Positions 1 to 17,875 are shown, counted from the stretch's first letter. The stretch: DNA of 64,000 nucleotides from Inhella inkyongensis (GCF_005952805.1 NZ_CP040709.1:2046001-2110000), one strand, 5' to 3'. Notes: generated by a model from the sequence alone, not told the origin. Program-made: numbers and translations.

Positions 1-515
1 CCCACGCCGCCGCTCAGGTGCACGTTTTTGCCAATCTGCGCGCAGCTGCCCACGGTGGCCCAGGTGTCCACCATCGCGCCTTCGTCCACATAGGCGCCGA
101 TGTTCACGTAGGACGGCATCAGCACCACGTTCTTGCCCAGAAAGCTGCCGCGCCGGGCCACCGCCGGCGGCACCACGCGCACGCCGCTGGCACGGAACTG
201 TGCCTCGCCCCAGCCTTCAAACTTGGTGGGCACCTTGTCGAAATAGGCCAGGTGGCCGGCATCGGCGTCGCCCATGGGGCGGTTGTCGTTCAGACGGAAG
301 CTCAGCAGCACCGCCTTCTTGATCCACTGGTGGACTTCCCACTGTCCTACGCCTTGCCGCGAAGCCACGCGCAGGCGGCCGGCATCCAGCTCAGCCAGCA
401 CATGGGCCACGGCCTCGCGCACGGCGGCGGGGGCGGCGTTGGGGCTGAACTCGGCGCGCTGTTCCCAGGCGGCTTCGATGGTGGCTTGCAGGCTTGTTTG
501 TGCGCTGGTGCTCAT
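1..515 (-). CDS. dapD: Tetrahydrodipicolinate N-succinyltransferase (partial, C-terminus off window)
   Basis: This enzyme transfers succinyl from succinyl-CoA to tetrahydrodipicolinate, in the succinylase branch of lysine and meso-diaminopimelate synthesis in the cytoplasm. The visible protein starts [17 protein letters not shown]. It carries the helical N-terminal domain and then the start of the left-handed beta-helix, with hexapeptide-type text such as [20 protein letters not shown] and the DapD-typical [17 protein letters not shown]. The ATG at 515 overlaps the TGA of dapC as ATGA, so the two are co-transcribed, dapC first. About 171 residues are seen of a usual length near 275; the rest lies left of base 1. 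Nothing looks damaged. Confidence 0.96.
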   Translation of the reverse strand, partial: MSTSAQTSLQATIEAAWEQRAEFSPNAAPAAVREAVAHVLAELDAGRLRVASRQGVGQWEVHQWIKKAVLLSFRLNDNRPMGDADAGHLAYFDKVPTKFEGWGEAQFRASGVRVVPPAVARRGSFLGKNVVLMPSYVNIGAYVDEGAMVDTWATVGSCAQIGKNVHLSGGV

Positions 516-1723
516 GACTGACTCTCGATGAATTGACGGATGCGCTGCGCGGCTTCAAGGCAGGCTTGCACCTCGGCCACCAGGGCCATGCGTACACGCC
601 CCTGGCCGGGATTGCGTCCCGTCATCGGGTTCGTGCGCGCCAGCAAACTGCCGGGCAGCACCTGGACATTGCATTCTGCGAGCAATGCCTTCGTCAGCTC
701 GATATCGCAGCCTCCGTATAGCTGCTCGGGCACTCCAGCCCAAAGGTAGAAGCCGGCGTCAGGCGCGCTCACCTCCAGCACATCCTGCAGCAGAGGCAGC
801 ACGGCCTGGAACTTGGCCTGGTAGGCCGCGCGGTTCTCCGCCACATGGGTCTCGTCGCTCCAGGCCGCCATGCTGGCGGCTTGCACCACCGGGCTCATGG
901 CGCTGCCGTGATAAGTGCGGTAGAGCGTGAAGGTCTTGATGAGCTCGGCGTCTCCCGCCACAAAGCCGCTGCGCAGGCCCGGCACCGAGCTGCGCTTGGA
1001 CAGGCTGGTGAAGCTGATGAGGCGGCGGAAGTCGCTGCGGCCCAGTCGCGCTGCGGCCTCCAGCGCACCCAGCGGCGGGGTGTCGCCCAGGAAGATCTCG
1101 GAGTAACACTCGTCGGCGGCGATCACGAAGCCGTGCCGGTCGCTCAGCTCAAAGAGACGCTGCCACTCATCCAGTGGCATCACCGCGCCACTGGGGTTGC
1201 CCGGGGTGCAGACATAGACCAGCTGGGTCTTGGCCCACACGGTGTCGGGAATGGCCCCCCAGTTTGCCGCGAAGTTGCGCGCGGGGTCGCTGTCGGCAAA
1301 GGCCAGTTCGGCGCCGGCCAATAGGGCGGCCCCTTCATAGATTTGGTAGAAGGGGTTGGGCACCAGCACCGTCGCGCCGGGGCGGCTGGAGTCCACCACC
1401 GTCTGCGCAATGGCAAACAGCGCCTCACGCGAACCATTGCAGGGCAGGACCTGGGTGGCCGGGTCCAGGTGCAGGCCGTAACGGCGCTGAATCCAAGCAG
1501 CAATTGCCGCTCGCAGCTCGGGCGCACCGGCCGTGGCCGGGTAGTTGGAAAGCCCAGCCAGGTTGTCCCGCATGGCTTCCAGCACCACAGTCGGCGCCGG
1601 GTGGCGCGGCTCCCCCAGGCCCAGGCTGATGGCGCGCAGCGCGGGGTTAGGCGCAATGCCCACCTGCAGCGCGCGCAGGCGCTCAAAGGGGTAGGGCTGC
1701 AGCAGCTCCAGGCGCGGGTTCAT
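512..1723 (-). CDS. dapC: N-succinyldiaminopimelate aminotransferase DapC
   Basis: A class I/II PLP-dependent aminotransferase of 403 residues that makes N-succinyl-L,L-diaminopimelate, the step after DapD. The fold-type I landmarks are in order: [11 protein letters not shown] near the N-terminus, [12 protein letters not shown], the [10 protein letters not shown] loop, DECYSEIF with the cofactor-contacting Asp, and [15 protein letters not shown] with the Schiff-base Lys. The start is the ATG at 1723, which shares bases with the queF stop. The frame stays open upstream to 1993, but that part lies out of frame inside queF and is not coding. queF-dapC-dapD form a tightly coupled leftward operon. 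Confidence 0.95.
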   Translation of the reverse strand: MNPRLELLQPYPFERLRALQVGIAPNPALRAISLGLGEPRHPAPTVVLEAMRDNLAGLSNYPATAGAPELRAAIAAWIQRRYGLHLDPATQVLPCNGSREALFAIAQTVVDSSRPGATVLVPNPFYQIYEGAALLAGAELAFADSDPARNFAANWGAIPDTVWAKTQLVYVCTPGNPSGAVMPLDEWQRLFELSDRHGFVIAADECYSEIFLGDTPPLGALEAAARLGRSDFRRLISFTSLSKRSSVPGLRSGFVAGDAELIKTFTLYRTYHGSAMSPVVQAASMAAWSDETHVAENRAAYQAKFQAVLPLLQDVLEVSAPDAGFYLWAGVPEQLYGGCDIELTKALLAECNVQVLPGSLLARTNPMTGRNPGQGRVRMALVAEVQACLEAAQRIRQFIESQS

Positions 1724-2208
1724 CAGAGCGGCAGCATGCCGTTCTCTTGGGGGAAGCTGGCGCCGCCGAACTCCACCGGGGCCTGGGGCTTCCAGCCCTT
1801 CTTGCGGTGCTCGACCACCACATTCGTGTAGATGCCGCCGCGCACATACCAGCGGGCCTTGACGCGGCAGAAGCGCGGCTTGGTGACCTTGACGATGTCG
1901 TCCAGGATCTGGTTGGTCACCGCTTCGTGGAAGGCGCCCTCGTCGCGGTAACTCCACATATACATCTTCAGGCTCTTGAGCTCGACGCACCATTCATCGG
2001 CCACCATCTCGATGACGAAGTGGGCGAAGTCCGGCTGTTTTGTGAGCGGGCAGTGGCAGGTGAACTCGGGCACCTGGAACTGCAGCAGGTAGTCGCGCTG
2101 CGGGGCCGGGTTGGGGAAGACCTGCAGCTCCTTGCTGGGTCGCGAGGGCGGGTTCACCGGGGCCTGACGCTGGCTGGCAGGCGCTTTCTTCTTCGGGGTG
2201 GTGGCCAT
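1723..2208 (-). CDS. queF: NADPH-dependent 7-cyano-7-deazaguanine reductase
   Basis: QueF reduces the nitrile of preQ0 to the amine of preQ1 in queuosine synthesis. The 161-residue protein is the short, unimodular (Bacillus-type) form. It shows the nucleophilic cysteine region [15 protein letters not shown] and the family motif [16 protein letters not shown]. The N-terminal 40 residues are Lys/Pro-rich and probably disordered. The start is the ATG at 2208 (MATTPKKKA); a longer frame to 2307 runs across the hairpin and promoter region and is unlikely. The gene diverges from smc. No preQ1 riboswitch was recognised upstream. Confidence 0.94.
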   Translation of the reverse strand: MATTPKKKAPASQRQAPVNPPSRPSKELQVFPNPAPQRDYLLQFQVPEFTCHCPLTKQPDFAHFVIEMVADEWCVELKSLKMYMWSYRDEGAFHEAVTNQILDDIVKVTKPRFCRVKARWYVRGGIYTNVVVEHRKKGWKPQAPVEFGGASFPQENGMLPL

Positions 2209-2236
2209 GGTGTGCTCGGGCTGAGTGCTGCTTTTC

Positions 2237-2272
2237 AAAAGGGGCGCGATGCTATCATCCGCGCCCTTTTTT
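2237..2272. promoter_or_regulatory. GC-rich palindrome between divergent queF and smc
   Basis: GGGCGCGATG and CATCCGCGCCC face each other around CTAT, with one bulged base. A-rich and T-rich flanks give the look of a bidirectional terminator, but the site lies between two divergent starts (2208 and 2331). TATCAT at 2253-2258 could be a -10 box for smc, although no good -35 is seen. A role as a promoter/operator is inference. Confidence 0.4.
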
Positions 2273-2330
2273 GCCCTGTTTTCCTCTATGAAACAGGGTG
2301 TTGCCAAACCAGTCTGATGCGGCCTAACTG

Positions 2331-5300
2331 ATGCGGCTCAATTCCATCAAGCTCTCGGGCTTCAAGTCCTTTGCGGATGCCACGGTGTTTCAACTGCCGG
2401 GGCAGCGCGTGGGCGTGGTCGGGCCCAATGGCTGTGGCAAGTCCAACATCATGGACGCGGTGCGCTGGGTGTTGGGCGAGAGCAAGGCGTCCGAACTGCG
2501 TGGCGAGTCCATGCAGGACGTGATCTTCAACGGCAGCAACACCCGCAAGCCCGCCAGCCGCGCCTCGGTGGAGCTGGTGTTTGACAACACCCTGGCACGC
2601 GCCGGGGGGGCTTGGAATCAGTTCAGCGAGATTGCCGTCAAGCGCGTGCTCACGCGCGACGGCGGCAGCTCGTATTTCATCAACAACCAGGTGGTGCGCC
2701 GCAAGGACGTGCAGGACGTCTTTCTGGGCACGGGCCTGGGGCCACGGGCCTACGCCATCATTGGCCAGGGCACCATCAGCCGCATCATCGAAAGCAAGCC
2801 CGAAGAGCTGCGCCTCTTTCTGGAAGAGGCGGCCGGGGTCAGCAAGTACAAAGAACGCCGACGCGAGACCGAGAGCCGCCTGCGCGACACGCGCGAGAAC
2901 CTGACCCGCGTCGAGGACATCCTGCGCGAGCTGGGCGTCAACCTGGAGCGTTTGGAGCGCCAGGCCGAAGTGGCGCTGCGCTACCGCGAGCTGCAGGCCC
3001 TGGGTGAGCGGCGTCTGCATCAGCTGTGGTGGCTCAAGAGCCAGGACTCCGCCAAGGAGCTCGAGCGCGTGCAGGCCGCCGGCCGCGAGGCGCTCAACGC
3101 GCTGGAAGCCAAGCTCGCCGAGTTGCGCGCGGTGGAGGCGCAGCTGGAGGAGGTGCGCCAGGCGCACTTCGCGGCCGGCGACAGCCTGCATGCCGAGCAA
3201 GGTCGTTTCGCCGAGGCGCAGCTGGCGGTCAGCCGCCTGGAAGAGCGCATCCGCTATGTGGTGGAGAGCCGCAACAAGGCCGGCGCGCGCCGGGGCGAGA
3301 TCCAAGCCGCCCAAGCGCAGTGGCAGGACCGCGCGGCCCAGGCCGTGGCCGAGCTGGAGCAGTTGGCCGAGCAACGGGCCCAGGGCGAGGAAGAGACCGA
3401 ACTGGCCGCGGCCCGAGCCGAAGAGCAGGCGGCGCAGCTGCCGGAACTGGAAGACGGGCTGCGCGCTGCGCAGGGCCTGGCCAATGGGCAGCGCCAGGCT
3501 GTAGTGCAGGTGCAGCAGCAGATCCAGGTGCTGGCCGCGGAGAGCCGAGCGCTGGACGAGCAGTCGCGTGGCCTGCGCCAACGCCGCGAGCGCCTGGATG
3601 CGCAAAAGGCCAGTTTGAATCTGCCCGATGTCAGTGGCGTCGAGCAGCTCAGAGAACGCTCGCAGGAAGCCGATGCGCTGTGGGAAGAAGCCCAGGGACG
3701 GTTGGAAGGCTTGAGCGAGCAGGAGCCCGAGCTGGATGCCGCACGCCGAGCGGCTCAGCAGGAGGCGCAGACCCAAAGCGTGCGCCTGGGTCAGATCAAT
3801 GCCCGCCTGGAGGCCCTGCGCGCCTTGCAGGAAAAGGTTCAGACCGAGGGCAAGCTCGGCCCCTGGCTGGAGAAGCAGGGCCTGGTGAATCTGGGCGCGC
3901 TGTGGAAGCGCCTGCACATCGAGGCCGGCTGGGAAACTGCGCTGGAGGCCTGTTTGCGCGAGCGCATGGGTGCGCTGGAGGTTTCGCGCCTGGATCTGGT
4001 GCGCGCCTTCGAGCACGACGCCCCCCCCACGCGCCTGGCCTTCTACACGCTTAGCGAGGCCTCGCCGCCGCCCAGCCACCACGCCTTGCCCCAGCTCACC
4101 CAGTTGTTGCGGGTCGAGCAGAGCGGGTTGCAGGCGCTGCTGGCGGACTGGCTGGATGGCGTCTACACCGCCCCCGATCTGGCCTCGGCCCTGGCCCAGC
4201 GCGAACAGTTGGGCCACGGCGAACTGATCGTCACGCGCGGCGGCCACGCGGTGTCGCGCCAGGCGGTGAGCTTTTATGCGCCGGACAGCGAGCAGGCCGG
4301 CCTGCTGGCACGCGCCCAAGAAATCGAAGCCCTGGAGGCCCAGCGGCGCGAGCAAGAGCAGGTGCTGGACAGCGCCCGCGCCGCGCAAGGCCGCGCCGAC
4401 CAGGCTCACGCCGCCGTGGCCGCGCAATTGGTCGAGGCCCGTCGCGAGGCCGAAAGTCGGCGTGCGCAGGCCCATCAATTGCAGGTGGAAAGTCTGCGCC
4501 TGAGCCAGCTCTTCGAGGCCGCACAGGCCCAGGCCACGCGCTTGAAGGAAGAGTTGGCCGAGCTCGACGCCCAAGAGGAGGGCGTGCTGGAGCGCCGTGC
4601 CGAGGGCGAGGCACGCTTTGAGCAGCTCGATATCCAGCTGGCCGAGGCCCAGCAGCGGCATGCCGATCTGGACGAAGGGGTGATCGCCGCTGATCGGCGT
4701 CTGAACGATGCCCGTGAGGCCCTGCGCCAGGCCGAGCGCCGAGCCCAGGAAGCCCAGTTCGGCGCCCGTGCTTTGCTGGCGCGCGAGGCCGAGTTGCGCC
4801 GCAACCAGGCCAGCGCCGAACAAGAAGCCCGCGCCAGCGCCGAGCAACTGGCGCGCCTGGCGCTTGAATTGGCCGAGCTGGATGACAGCGCCGCCCAGGC
4901 CGGCCTGCAGGATGCACTGGACGCCAAGTTGGCTGCGGAGGCGCAGCTGGCGCAGGTGCGCTCTCACTATGAAGGTTTGAGTGCCCAACTGCGTCAATGC
5001 GACGAGGCGCGCCAGGCCGCCGAGCGCGCGCTCGAGCCCTTGCGCCAGCGCATCACGCAGTTGCAGCTGGAAGAGCAGGCCGCCCAGCTCGGTGGTGCCC
5101 AGTTCCGTGAGCAATTGGAAGCCGCCGCGGTGGACCTCGAAGCCTTGGCTCAGGGCATCGAGGCCGAGGGCGTGCGACTGTCCGGCCTGCAGAGCGAGAT
5201 CGACCGCATCCAGCGCGATATTGCTGCGCTCGGTGCGGTCAACCTTGCCGCGCTTGAAGAGCTGGGCAGCGCGCGTGAGCGCAAGGGCTTCCTGGACGCC

Positions 5301-5846
5301 CAGATGGCCGATCTGCTGGCGGCCATCCACACCCTGGAAGACGCGATCCGCCGCATCGACCTGGAGACTCGCGACCTGCTCTCCAGCACCTTCGAGCGCG
5401 TCAATGCCGAGTTTGGTCGCATGTTCCCCAGCCTCTTTGGCGGTGGTCAGGCCAAGCTGGTAATGACGGGCGACGAGATCCTGGACGCCGGCGTGCAGGT
5501 CATGGCCCAGCCCCCGGGCAAGAAGAACAGCACCATCCATCTGCTGTCTGGCGGCGAAAAGGCGCTGACCGCCATCGCCCTGGTTTTTGCCATCTTCCAG
5601 CTCAACCCCGCGCCCTTCTGCTTGCTGGACGAAGTGGACGCGCCGCTGGACGACGCCAACACCGAGCGCTATGCGCGCCTGGTGGCCGAAATGAGCGCGG
5701 GCACGCAGTTCCTCTTCATCAGCCATAACAAGATTGCCATGGAGATGGCCGAGCAGTTGATCGGCGTGACCATGCAGGAGCAAGGCGTCAGCAGGGTGGT
5801 GGCGGTGGACATGGAGGCTGCACTCGGCATGGCTGAGGCGCTATGA
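2331..5846 (+). CDS. smc: Chromosome segregation protein SMC
   Basis: Full-length SMC (1171 residues), the ATPase core of the Smc-ScpAB condensin that organises the chromosome near the origin. Residues 1-160 hold the N-terminal ATPase half, with Walker A GPNGCGKS at about 32-39 and the [15 protein letters not shown] segment. Two long coiled-coil arms rich in Ala, Glu, Gln and Arg surround a hinge at about 506-665. The C-terminal half has the signature LSGGEKAL near 1073, Walker [17 protein letters not shown] near 1095-1110 and the D-loop. The gene is divergent from queF and is followed 40 bases later by zipA, the usual order in Burkholderiales. Confidence 0.97.
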   Translation: MRLNSIKLSGFKSFADATVFQLPGQRVGVVGPNGCGKSNIMDAVRWVLGESKASELRGESMQDVIFNGSNTRKPASRASVELVFDNTLARAGGAWNQFSEIAVKRVLTRDGGSSYFINNQVVRRKDVQDVFLGTGLGPRAYAIIGQGTISRIIESKPEELRLFLEEAAGVSKYKERRRETESRLRDTRENLTRVEDILRELGVNLERLERQAEVALRYRELQALGERRLHQLWWLKSQDSAKELERVQAAGREALNALEAKLAELRAVEAQLEEVRQAHFAAGDSLHAEQGRFAEAQLAVSRLEERIRYVVESRNKAGARRGEIQAAQAQWQDRAAQAVAELEQLAEQRAQGEEETELAAARAEEQAAQLPELEDGLRAAQGLANGQRQAVVQVQQQIQVLAAESRALDEQSRGLRQRRERLDAQKASLNLPDVSGVEQLRERSQEADALWEEAQGRLEGLSEQEPELDAARRAAQQEAQTQSVRLGQINARLEALRALQEKVQTEGKLGPWLEKQGLVNLGALWKRLHIEAGWETALEACLRERMGALEVSRLDLVRAFEHDAPPTRLAFYTLSEASPPPSHHALPQLTQLLRVEQSGLQALLADWLDGVYTAPDLASALAQREQLGHGELIVTRGGHAVSRQAVSFYAPDSEQAGLLARAQEIEALEAQRREQEQVLDSARAAQGRADQAHAAVAAQLVEARREAESRRAQAHQLQVESLRLSQLFEAAQAQATRLKEELAELDAQEEGVLERRAEGEARFEQLDIQLAEAQQRHADLDEGVIAADRRLNDAREALRQAERRAQEAQFGARALLAREAELRRNQASAEQEARASAEQLARLALELAELDDSAAQAGLQDALDAKLAAEAQLAQVRSHYEGLSAQLRQCDEARQAAERALEPLRQRITQLQLEEQAAQLGGAQFREQLEAAAVDLEALAQGIEAEGVRLSGLQSEIDRIQRDIAALGAVNLAALEELGSARERKGFLDAQMADLLAAIHTLEDAIRRIDLETRDLLSSTFERVNAEFGRMFPSLFGGGQAKLVMTGDEILDAGVQVMAQPPGKKNSTIHLLSGGEKALTAIALVFAIFQLNPAPFCLLDEVDAPLDDANTERYARLVAEMSAGTQFLFISHNKIAMEMAEQLIGVTMQEQGVSRVVAVDMEAALGMAEAL

Positions 5847-5886
5847 ACGAATCTTTCATGGCACTGCGCCACAATCCGCCCCCGCT

Positions 5887-10580
<4,694 letters not shown>

Positions 10581-10602
10581 TTTACCGGGACTTTACTTCT
10601 GA

Positions 10603-12759
<2,157 letters not shown>

Positions 12760-14202
12760 TACTCCGGAAAGGTCGGAGAGGATGCGATGAAGCTTGGTTT
12801 GGAAATGGCCCTACAAAGAGAGGTCCGCACCGATCTGATAAACGCTTCACGCAATGGCCCAGATGGCTCGGTGTTCATCGAGGCGGCCGAGTCCCCGACA
12901 GGCAAAGCCTTGTGGCTGGTACCCGAATCCAAGGCTTCGGTGCGCAACAAGTTCACAGACGTCGCGACGCTTGCGCCTACTGAAAAGGCAATCAAGTGGT
13001 TGTACGAGGGCAGTGGTGAGGCCTTTAAGCCGGGTGGTGATCCAGCACCTAACCGTTATGTCAAGGGCGGTACACACGACTACACCGATGGGCAAGGTCG
13101 TATCAATAACCAGATTCTGGATGCGGCCATCCAACGAGAATTCCGCAAGATTTACGACCTCTACCGCGCGGGTAAATTGGACATTGTGGCGTTCATCGTG
13201 GACACCAGTCTCCCGCCAGCCGGCGCAACGGGAACGGTGAGCACCCAGCTTGTTGCCAACCCAGGTAAATCCGCGATGGTTGACTTCCAAAGTATCGGAG
13301 GTTTTGTGCCGGCGCTTACTAGCGCTGATGTTCAACTCGTCTTCACTGCGGCCCAGCAGTACTGGTTCAACGCTGGTGCTTCCGTTGCCGAGCTCGACCG
13401 TATTCAAGTCAATGTAGGTGATTTGTCGAATAGCGAAGTGGGTCGAACCCTGGGCCATCAAATCACCCTGTCCGCCAATGGCGCCGGCTGGGGTTGGTTT
13501 GTGGACGCCACGCCGACCCAATCCGAAGAATTCGCCCCGGGCGCCGGTGCGGACTCCTTCCAAGCCTTGGCGGGCAGCGCCGCCGCCGGCAAGCTGGACC
13601 TGCTGACCGTGCTGATCCACGAGATGGGCCATGCGCTGGGTCTGGGTCATTCGAGCCAGGCCGATGCGGTGATGGACGCCGTGCTCAGCCCCGGTGAGCG
13701 CCATCTGCCGGGCGCGGACGAACGCGCCGGGCTGCAGGGTCAGGGCGGTTTTGTGCAGACGAACAGGGTCTACCTGACCCAGGTACGGGCCCGCACCGGG
13801 CAGGATCAGCCGCGTCCGGCCGCGCCGCTGTTCCAGCAAGTGGCCAACCCCAGCTTCACCAACGGCAGCTTTGCCGGCGCGGCCGGCGGCCTGCCGGCGG
13901 GCTGGTTTGGCAGCGGCGGGGTGGCGGCCCAGCCGGGCCAGGCCCTGCTGTCGGAAAGCAGCGGCAGCCAGACCCGCCTGAGCCAGCTCTTCCAACTCAG
14001 CGCGCAGGACCGCTTGCTCGGTCTCGCTTTGGGGTGCGACAAGCAGTGGCGGGAGCGACTCGTGCGAACGGTTCCAAGGTGGCGGCGAATGGTCGGAGCG
14101 GGAGGCACCCTCCCGCGCCATGCACTTCTGCTACGGCAGGGGTCTTGGGCCATTGGGAAGCGCAGTCCGCAATCTCTGCCGGGCTTTGATGCCGTGATAC
14201 CG

Positions 14203-16410
14203 CTATAGGCGCGCGCTGAAGCTCAACAGGGCCTGGCGCGGCGCGCCGGGCAGCAGGGTCTGGGCCAGGCCATTGGGGTCGCTGTTCACAAAGCCATTGC
14301 TGCCCAGGGTGGCGATGTGGCGGCGCTGGCCCAGATTGCTGACGGACAGACGCAGGCGCGCATCCTGCAGCGCGCCCAGGCCCCCGATCCGATAAGCGAG
14401 GCTGCCGTTCATCAGGGCCCGGCCGGGCACGCTGGCGTCATTGGTGTAGCTGTAGTAGCGCCGACTCTGGGCATCCAGCCCCAGCGTCCAGGACCAAGGG
14501 CCGTCGTCGTAGCCGATCTGCGCCTTGAGCATGCGGCTGGGATGATCCACCACCTGCTTGCCCGCCGTGGCCACGCGGCTGGTGCCACTGACGACGTCAT
14601 CGCGGTAGCGTGCCCGGGAAAGACTGAGCCCCGCATAGGCCGTCCAGCGTGGGCCCAGGCGCGCCGACAGCGCCGCCTCCAGGCCATGGGTGCTGACCCC
14701 GCCCACATTGCTCAGGATGCTGGGGTTGCCCTGGATGGCGCTGCCCGCCTGCACACTGAGCAGGCGGTCGTGGAAGCGCACGGTGTAGAGCGTGAGGCTG
14801 GCCTGGTGGCGTGCGCCAATGCCGCGCCAGCCCATCTCGAAGCTGTCGGAACGCTCGGGGCGGATCTGATTGCGGATGGCCTCGAAACCGGCCGCTGTGG
14901 TGGCAAAGGGCGCGGTGCCGGCCGCCGAGGCCTGAAAAGCGCGGGCATTGCGGGCCAGGTTGGCAAACAGCTCGTCTTGGCTGCTCAACTCCCAGCTCAG
15001 GCCGATCTGAGGCAGGAAGGGCTCATCCGTGAGGACGCGACCTTGCGGGCGGTTGCTGCCGCTGATGACCTGCGCGTCGCTCTGCACTCGCAGTGCGCGA
15101 AAGCCCAGGCCCAGGTTCAGCGCCGGCGCCAAGGCCACGGTGTCCGCGATGGACACCTGGGTCGTGCGGGTACGGAAGTTGAAGATCCAATCGGTGCGAA
15201 AAGGCGCGCTGGGCGTTTGGTAGGGGCTTGGCGGGGCGGCCGGGTTCACGGCGTAGAAGCGGCGGGCCTGGTCAAAGTCGTTGTCCTCCCACCAAAGCCC
15301 AAGCTTGACGCGGTGCGCTTGCCACTCCCCCTCCAGGCTGGCGACCAAACCGTGGCGCTGGATGGCGTACTCGGTGGTGCGAATCGACAGCGGGGTGCCA
15401 TCGGGCGAGGCCACATAGGGTGTGAACCACAGCCCGCTGCCTTCATGGTCGTGGTGATAGACCGTGGCGCGTGCCTGCAGCGCAGGGCTGGCCCGCCATT
15501 GCAGCTTGGCGGCGCTCAAGGTGTCGCGGCGCAGGCCGGAGCCGGCGTAGTAGGCGTCGTCGCATTGCCGCACATAGGTGCTGCCGGCATTGCCGCATAA
15601 GGTGGTGGAGCGCAGCAAGGCCGCGTTCATGTCCGGGTAACTGTTGTCCCAGGACCAGCCCAGGCGGTTCAACATGTCGAGCGAGTGGTCTTGGTAGTCG
15701 ACTTCTTGCCGATCGGAGTGGTTGACGAAGGCCGAGGCCTTCAGCGCGCCGACTTCATGCGTCCATTTCAGATTCCACTGACGATGGCGTTGTTCGCCTT
15801 GGCCCTTCCACTTGTCGGTTTCCTGGTCGGTCAGGCTCAGGGCCAGCCGTCCCCAGGTCAGGGTGCCGCTATCCAGGCGGACATGGCTGCGCCGCCAGGC
15901 ATCGCTGCCCAGGCTCTGTTGCAGCAGCAGCCGGAAGTCGGGAGAAGGGTCGAGCGAATAGAACTGCACCGTGCCGCCCAGATTGCTGCTGGAGGCGGTG
16001 TCCAGCGCGCCGCTGCCTTGCGATAGATCGGCGCGGGCGATGTTCTCGCTGGCAATCGCGCGGCTGATGTGCAGGCCGTTGTGGTTGCCGTAGGACATAT
16101 CGCCCAGGGGCACCTCATCGAGGGTGAAGCCGAGCTGGCTTTGCGCAAAGCTGCGCAGCGCAAAGCGGGTGGACCATTCATAGCTCCCCTGCGCATCGGC
16201 CGATTGGAAATAGGCCCCGGGCAAGCGCGAGAGCGTCAGCAAGGGGTTGGTGCCGGCCATGGCGGCGCGAAACTCTGCCGTCTCCAGGCCGCTGACCGAG
16301 CGCAGCTGCCCCCGGCCGACCACGATGGTGACGCGTTCGAGTTCTTCGGCGTGGCTGGTGGTGTCGAAGGCGCTGAGCAGGGCCAAAACCAGCAAGGTGG
16401 GGCGCATCAA
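14203..16410 (-). CDS. TonB-dependent outer-membrane receptor
   Basis: A 735-residue ligand-gated outer-membrane porin driven by TonB. A signal peptide (residues 1-21, ending SHA) is followed by a plug domain (VTIVVGRGQLRS to FYSLDPSP, about 27-155) and a beta-barrel. The barrel ends SFSARL, so the usual final Phe is replaced by Leu. The substrate is not evident; the plug text (LGDMSYGNHNGLHISRAIA) recalls receptors of xanthomonads and burkholderias of unknown ligand. The start may be at 16410 or three bases later. The stop overlaps the end of the convergent HINT-metzincin gene by six bases, a sign that the latter's tail is recent. Confidence 0.9.
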   Translation of the reverse strand: MMRPTLLVLALLSAFDTTSHAEELERVTIVVGRGQLRSVSGLETAEFRAAMAGTNPLLTLSRLPGAYFQSADAQGSYEWSTRFALRSFAQSQLGFTLDEVPLGDMSYGNHNGLHISRAIASENIARADLSQGSGALDTASSSNLGGTVQFYSLDPSPDFRLLLQQSLGSDAWRRSHVRLDSGTLTWGRLALSLTDQETDKWKGQGEQRHRQWNLKWTHEVGALKASAFVNHSDRQEVDYQDHSLDMLNRLGWSWDNSYPDMNAALLRSTTLCGNAGSTYVRQCDDAYYAGSGLRRDTLSAAKLQWRASPALQARATVYHHDHEGSGLWFTPYVASPDGTPLSIRTTEYAIQRHGLVASLEGEWQAHRVKLGLWWEDNDFDQARRFYAVNPAAPPSPYQTPSAPFRTDWIFNFRTRTTQVSIADTVALAPALNLGLGFRALRVQSDAQVISGSNRPQGRVLTDEPFLPQIGLSWELSSQDELFANLARNARAFQASAAGTAPFATTAAGFEAIRNQIRPERSDSFEMGWRGIGARHQASLTLYTVRFHDRLLSVQAGSAIQGNPSILSNVGGVSTHGLEAALSARLGPRWTAYAGLSLSRARYRDDVVSGTSRVATAGKQVVDHPSRMLKAQIGYDDGPWSWTLGLDAQSRRYYSYTNDASVPGRALMNGSLAYRIGGLGALQDARLRLSVSNLGQRRHIATLGSNGFVNSDPNGLAQTLLPGAPRQALLSFSARL

Positions 16411-16419
16411 GGGCTTCCT

Positions 16420-17112
16420 TCAGCGTTGCTGCAATTGTTGCTGGCCAAACAGGGCCTCGCGCGCGCGGTCGTCGAGCTGCGGGCGGCGCAGATCGGCCAG
16501 CACTGCCAGGCCCCGCTTCACGGCCGGGCGATGGTCCAACTCGTCGAACCAGCCTTTGAGGTGAGGGTAGTCGCTTAAGTTCACCCCCTGGTTCTTCCAG
16601 GAGCGCAGCCAGGGCCAGATGGCAATGTCGGCGATGGAGTACTCGGGCCCGCCCACGTAGCGCGACTGCGCCAGGCGCTTGTCGATGACGTGGTAGAGCC
16701 GCTGCGCCTCCTGGGTGTAGCGGTCGATCGCATAGGGGATCTTCTCGGGCGCATACATCCGGAAGTGGTGGGCCTGGCCCAGCATGGGGCCAACCCCGCC
16801 GACCTGGAACATCAGCCACTGCAGCACTTCGTAGCGGCCCTGCACGCTGTCGGGCAAAAGGCGGCCTGTCTTGCCAGCGAGGTAGAGAAGGATGGCGCCG
16901 GACTCAAACAGGCTGATGGGCTTGCCCTCAGGGCCATCCGGGTCGATCAATGCCGGGATCTTGTTGTTCGGGCTGATGCGCAAGAACGCCGGTTCGAATT
17001 GGGCGCCCCGACCGATATCCACCGGCACCGCCCGGTAGGGCAGGCCGATCTCTTCGAGCATGATGTGAACCTTGTGCCCATTGGGTGTGGGCCACGAATA
17101 GACTTCAAGCAT
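16420..17112 (-). CDS. Glutathione S-transferase family protein (YfcG/Ure2-like)
   Basis: A 230-residue cytoplasmic thiol enzyme. The N-terminal thioredoxin-like domain has YSWPTPNGHKVHIMLEE and NNKIPALIDPDGP with the cis-Pro, and the ESGAILLYLAGKTG glutathione-binding helix. The C-terminal helical domain contains EYSIADIAIWPWL. These features match the nu-class disulfide-bond oxidoreductases YfcG and YghU. The start is the ATG at 17112 (MLEVYSWPTPNG). It lies 9 bases upstream of the TonB receptor on the same strand and diverges from the gene at 17138. Confidence 0.9.
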   Translation of the reverse strand: MLEVYSWPTPNGHKVHIMLEEIGLPYRAVPVDIGRGAQFEPAFLRISPNNKIPALIDPDGPEGKPISLFESGAILLYLAGKTGRLLPDSVQGRYEVLQWLMFQVGGVGPMLGQAHHFRMYAPEKIPYAIDRYTQEAQRLYHVIDKRLAQSRYVGGPEYSIADIAIWPWLRSWKNQGVNLSDYPHLKGWFDELDHRPAVKRGLAVLADLRRPQLDDRAREALFGQQQLQQR

Positions 17113-17137
17113 CTTCAGCTCCTTGGGGCGCAGACCC

Positions 17138-17875
17138 ATGGTAATCAAACAGGTCAAGCATTGGATCAAGCATCGCGCCAACGCGAGTGCCTGGAAGGCG
17201 ATGCAGGAGTGGGCCGAGGCACGCGGTGCGCGCTTTGAGCAGATGGAGGAAGGTGAGGGCTTCGAGATCGAAGAACCTGGCAATGCCGTGGGTCGCCTGC
17301 TGATCGAATGGGGCCCGGCACAGCGCAGCTATGTGGAGGGCGCCGAACTGCGTCTGCGCTGGGAACTGGGGCTGAACGCCGACCTACAGATGATGGTGAT
17401 GGAGCGCGAGCTGTGTGACCGCCTGGAGAGCTCGGTCTTCGAGGCCTATACCGACACCTTGCAGACCCGCATCGACACCGACACGCCCGAAGAGATGCGC
17501 TGGCTGGTGATGTTTGCCAAGCTGGATCAGTGGAAGTCCAAGTTGGCGCGCAGCCGCTTCACGGCCTGTGCGATGTCCAAGGAAGTGGCCGGTGCTTGGA
17601 TTGAGGGGCCGCTGAGTGAGGCCCTGGCCCTGGCCAGTCAAGATTTGGTGCCGGCTGGGCGCCCCTTGGTCATGCTGACGCAGCGCGGCAATCTGTATTT
17701 GCGCCTGGCCTTGAGCGAACCCAGCTTGGAGGCGCTGCAGGGCGTGGTGAAACTGGCCGAGATCGCCGCCAAACAGGCCAAGCAGGTGCATCAGGTGCTG
17801 GGTGAGGCCGGCGTGTGGCCCGCCAGTGCGGCCGCCATCTGGCCGGCGAGCAGTCAGATGCAGGAAGAACCGTAG
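17138..17875 (+). CDS. Conserved hypothetical protein
   Basis: A 245-residue soluble protein starting MVIKQVKHWIKHRANASAWK. No signal peptide, membrane segment or catalytic motif is recognised. The middle is acidic (RIDTDTPEEMRWLVMFAK), and the C-terminal part is helical with LEALQGVVKLAEIAAKQAKQV. The ATG at 17138 is chosen over a TTG at 17123. The gene is divergent from the glutathione transferase, 25 bases away, and convergent with the CysB-like regulator, 12 bases away. I cannot assign a function. Confidence 0.75.
   Translation: MVIKQVKHWIKHRANASAWKAMQEWAEARGARFEQMEEGEGFEIEEPGNAVGRLLIEWGPAQRSYVEGAELRLRWELGLNADLQMMVMERELCDRLESSVFEAYTDTLQTRIDTDTPEEMRWLVMFAKLDQWKSKLARSRFTACAMSKEVAGAWIEGPLSEALALASQDLVPAGRPLVMLTQRGNLYLRLALSEPSLEALQGVVKLAEIAAKQAKQVHQVLGEAGVWPASAAAIWPASSQMQEEP

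Noticed and set aside
1724..1993. Longer start for dapC
   Set aside because: The extra codons lie in another frame of queF and give Arg/Pro-rich text. The ATG at 1723 gives the family's normal N-terminus.
2209..2330. preQ1 riboswitch ahead of queF
   Set aside because: I looked for the small H-type pseudoknot with an A-rich tail near the ribosome site and did not find it; only the GC-rich palindrome is present.
2286..5783. Minus-strand open frame of 1165 codons opposite smc
   Set aside because: It mirrors the smc reading frame. Its Leu/Gln/Ala-rich text is the reverse of coiled-coil codons, and smc is unmistakable.
12847..14121. Minus-strand frame of 424 codons opposite the metzincin gene
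   Set aside because: The plus strand codes recognisable HINT and metzincin domains. The minus frame has no recognisable motif.
16985..17000. tRNA T-arm-like GGTTCGAAT
   Set aside because: It lies inside the glutathione transferase coding sequence, with no acceptor stem or anticodon arm around it.
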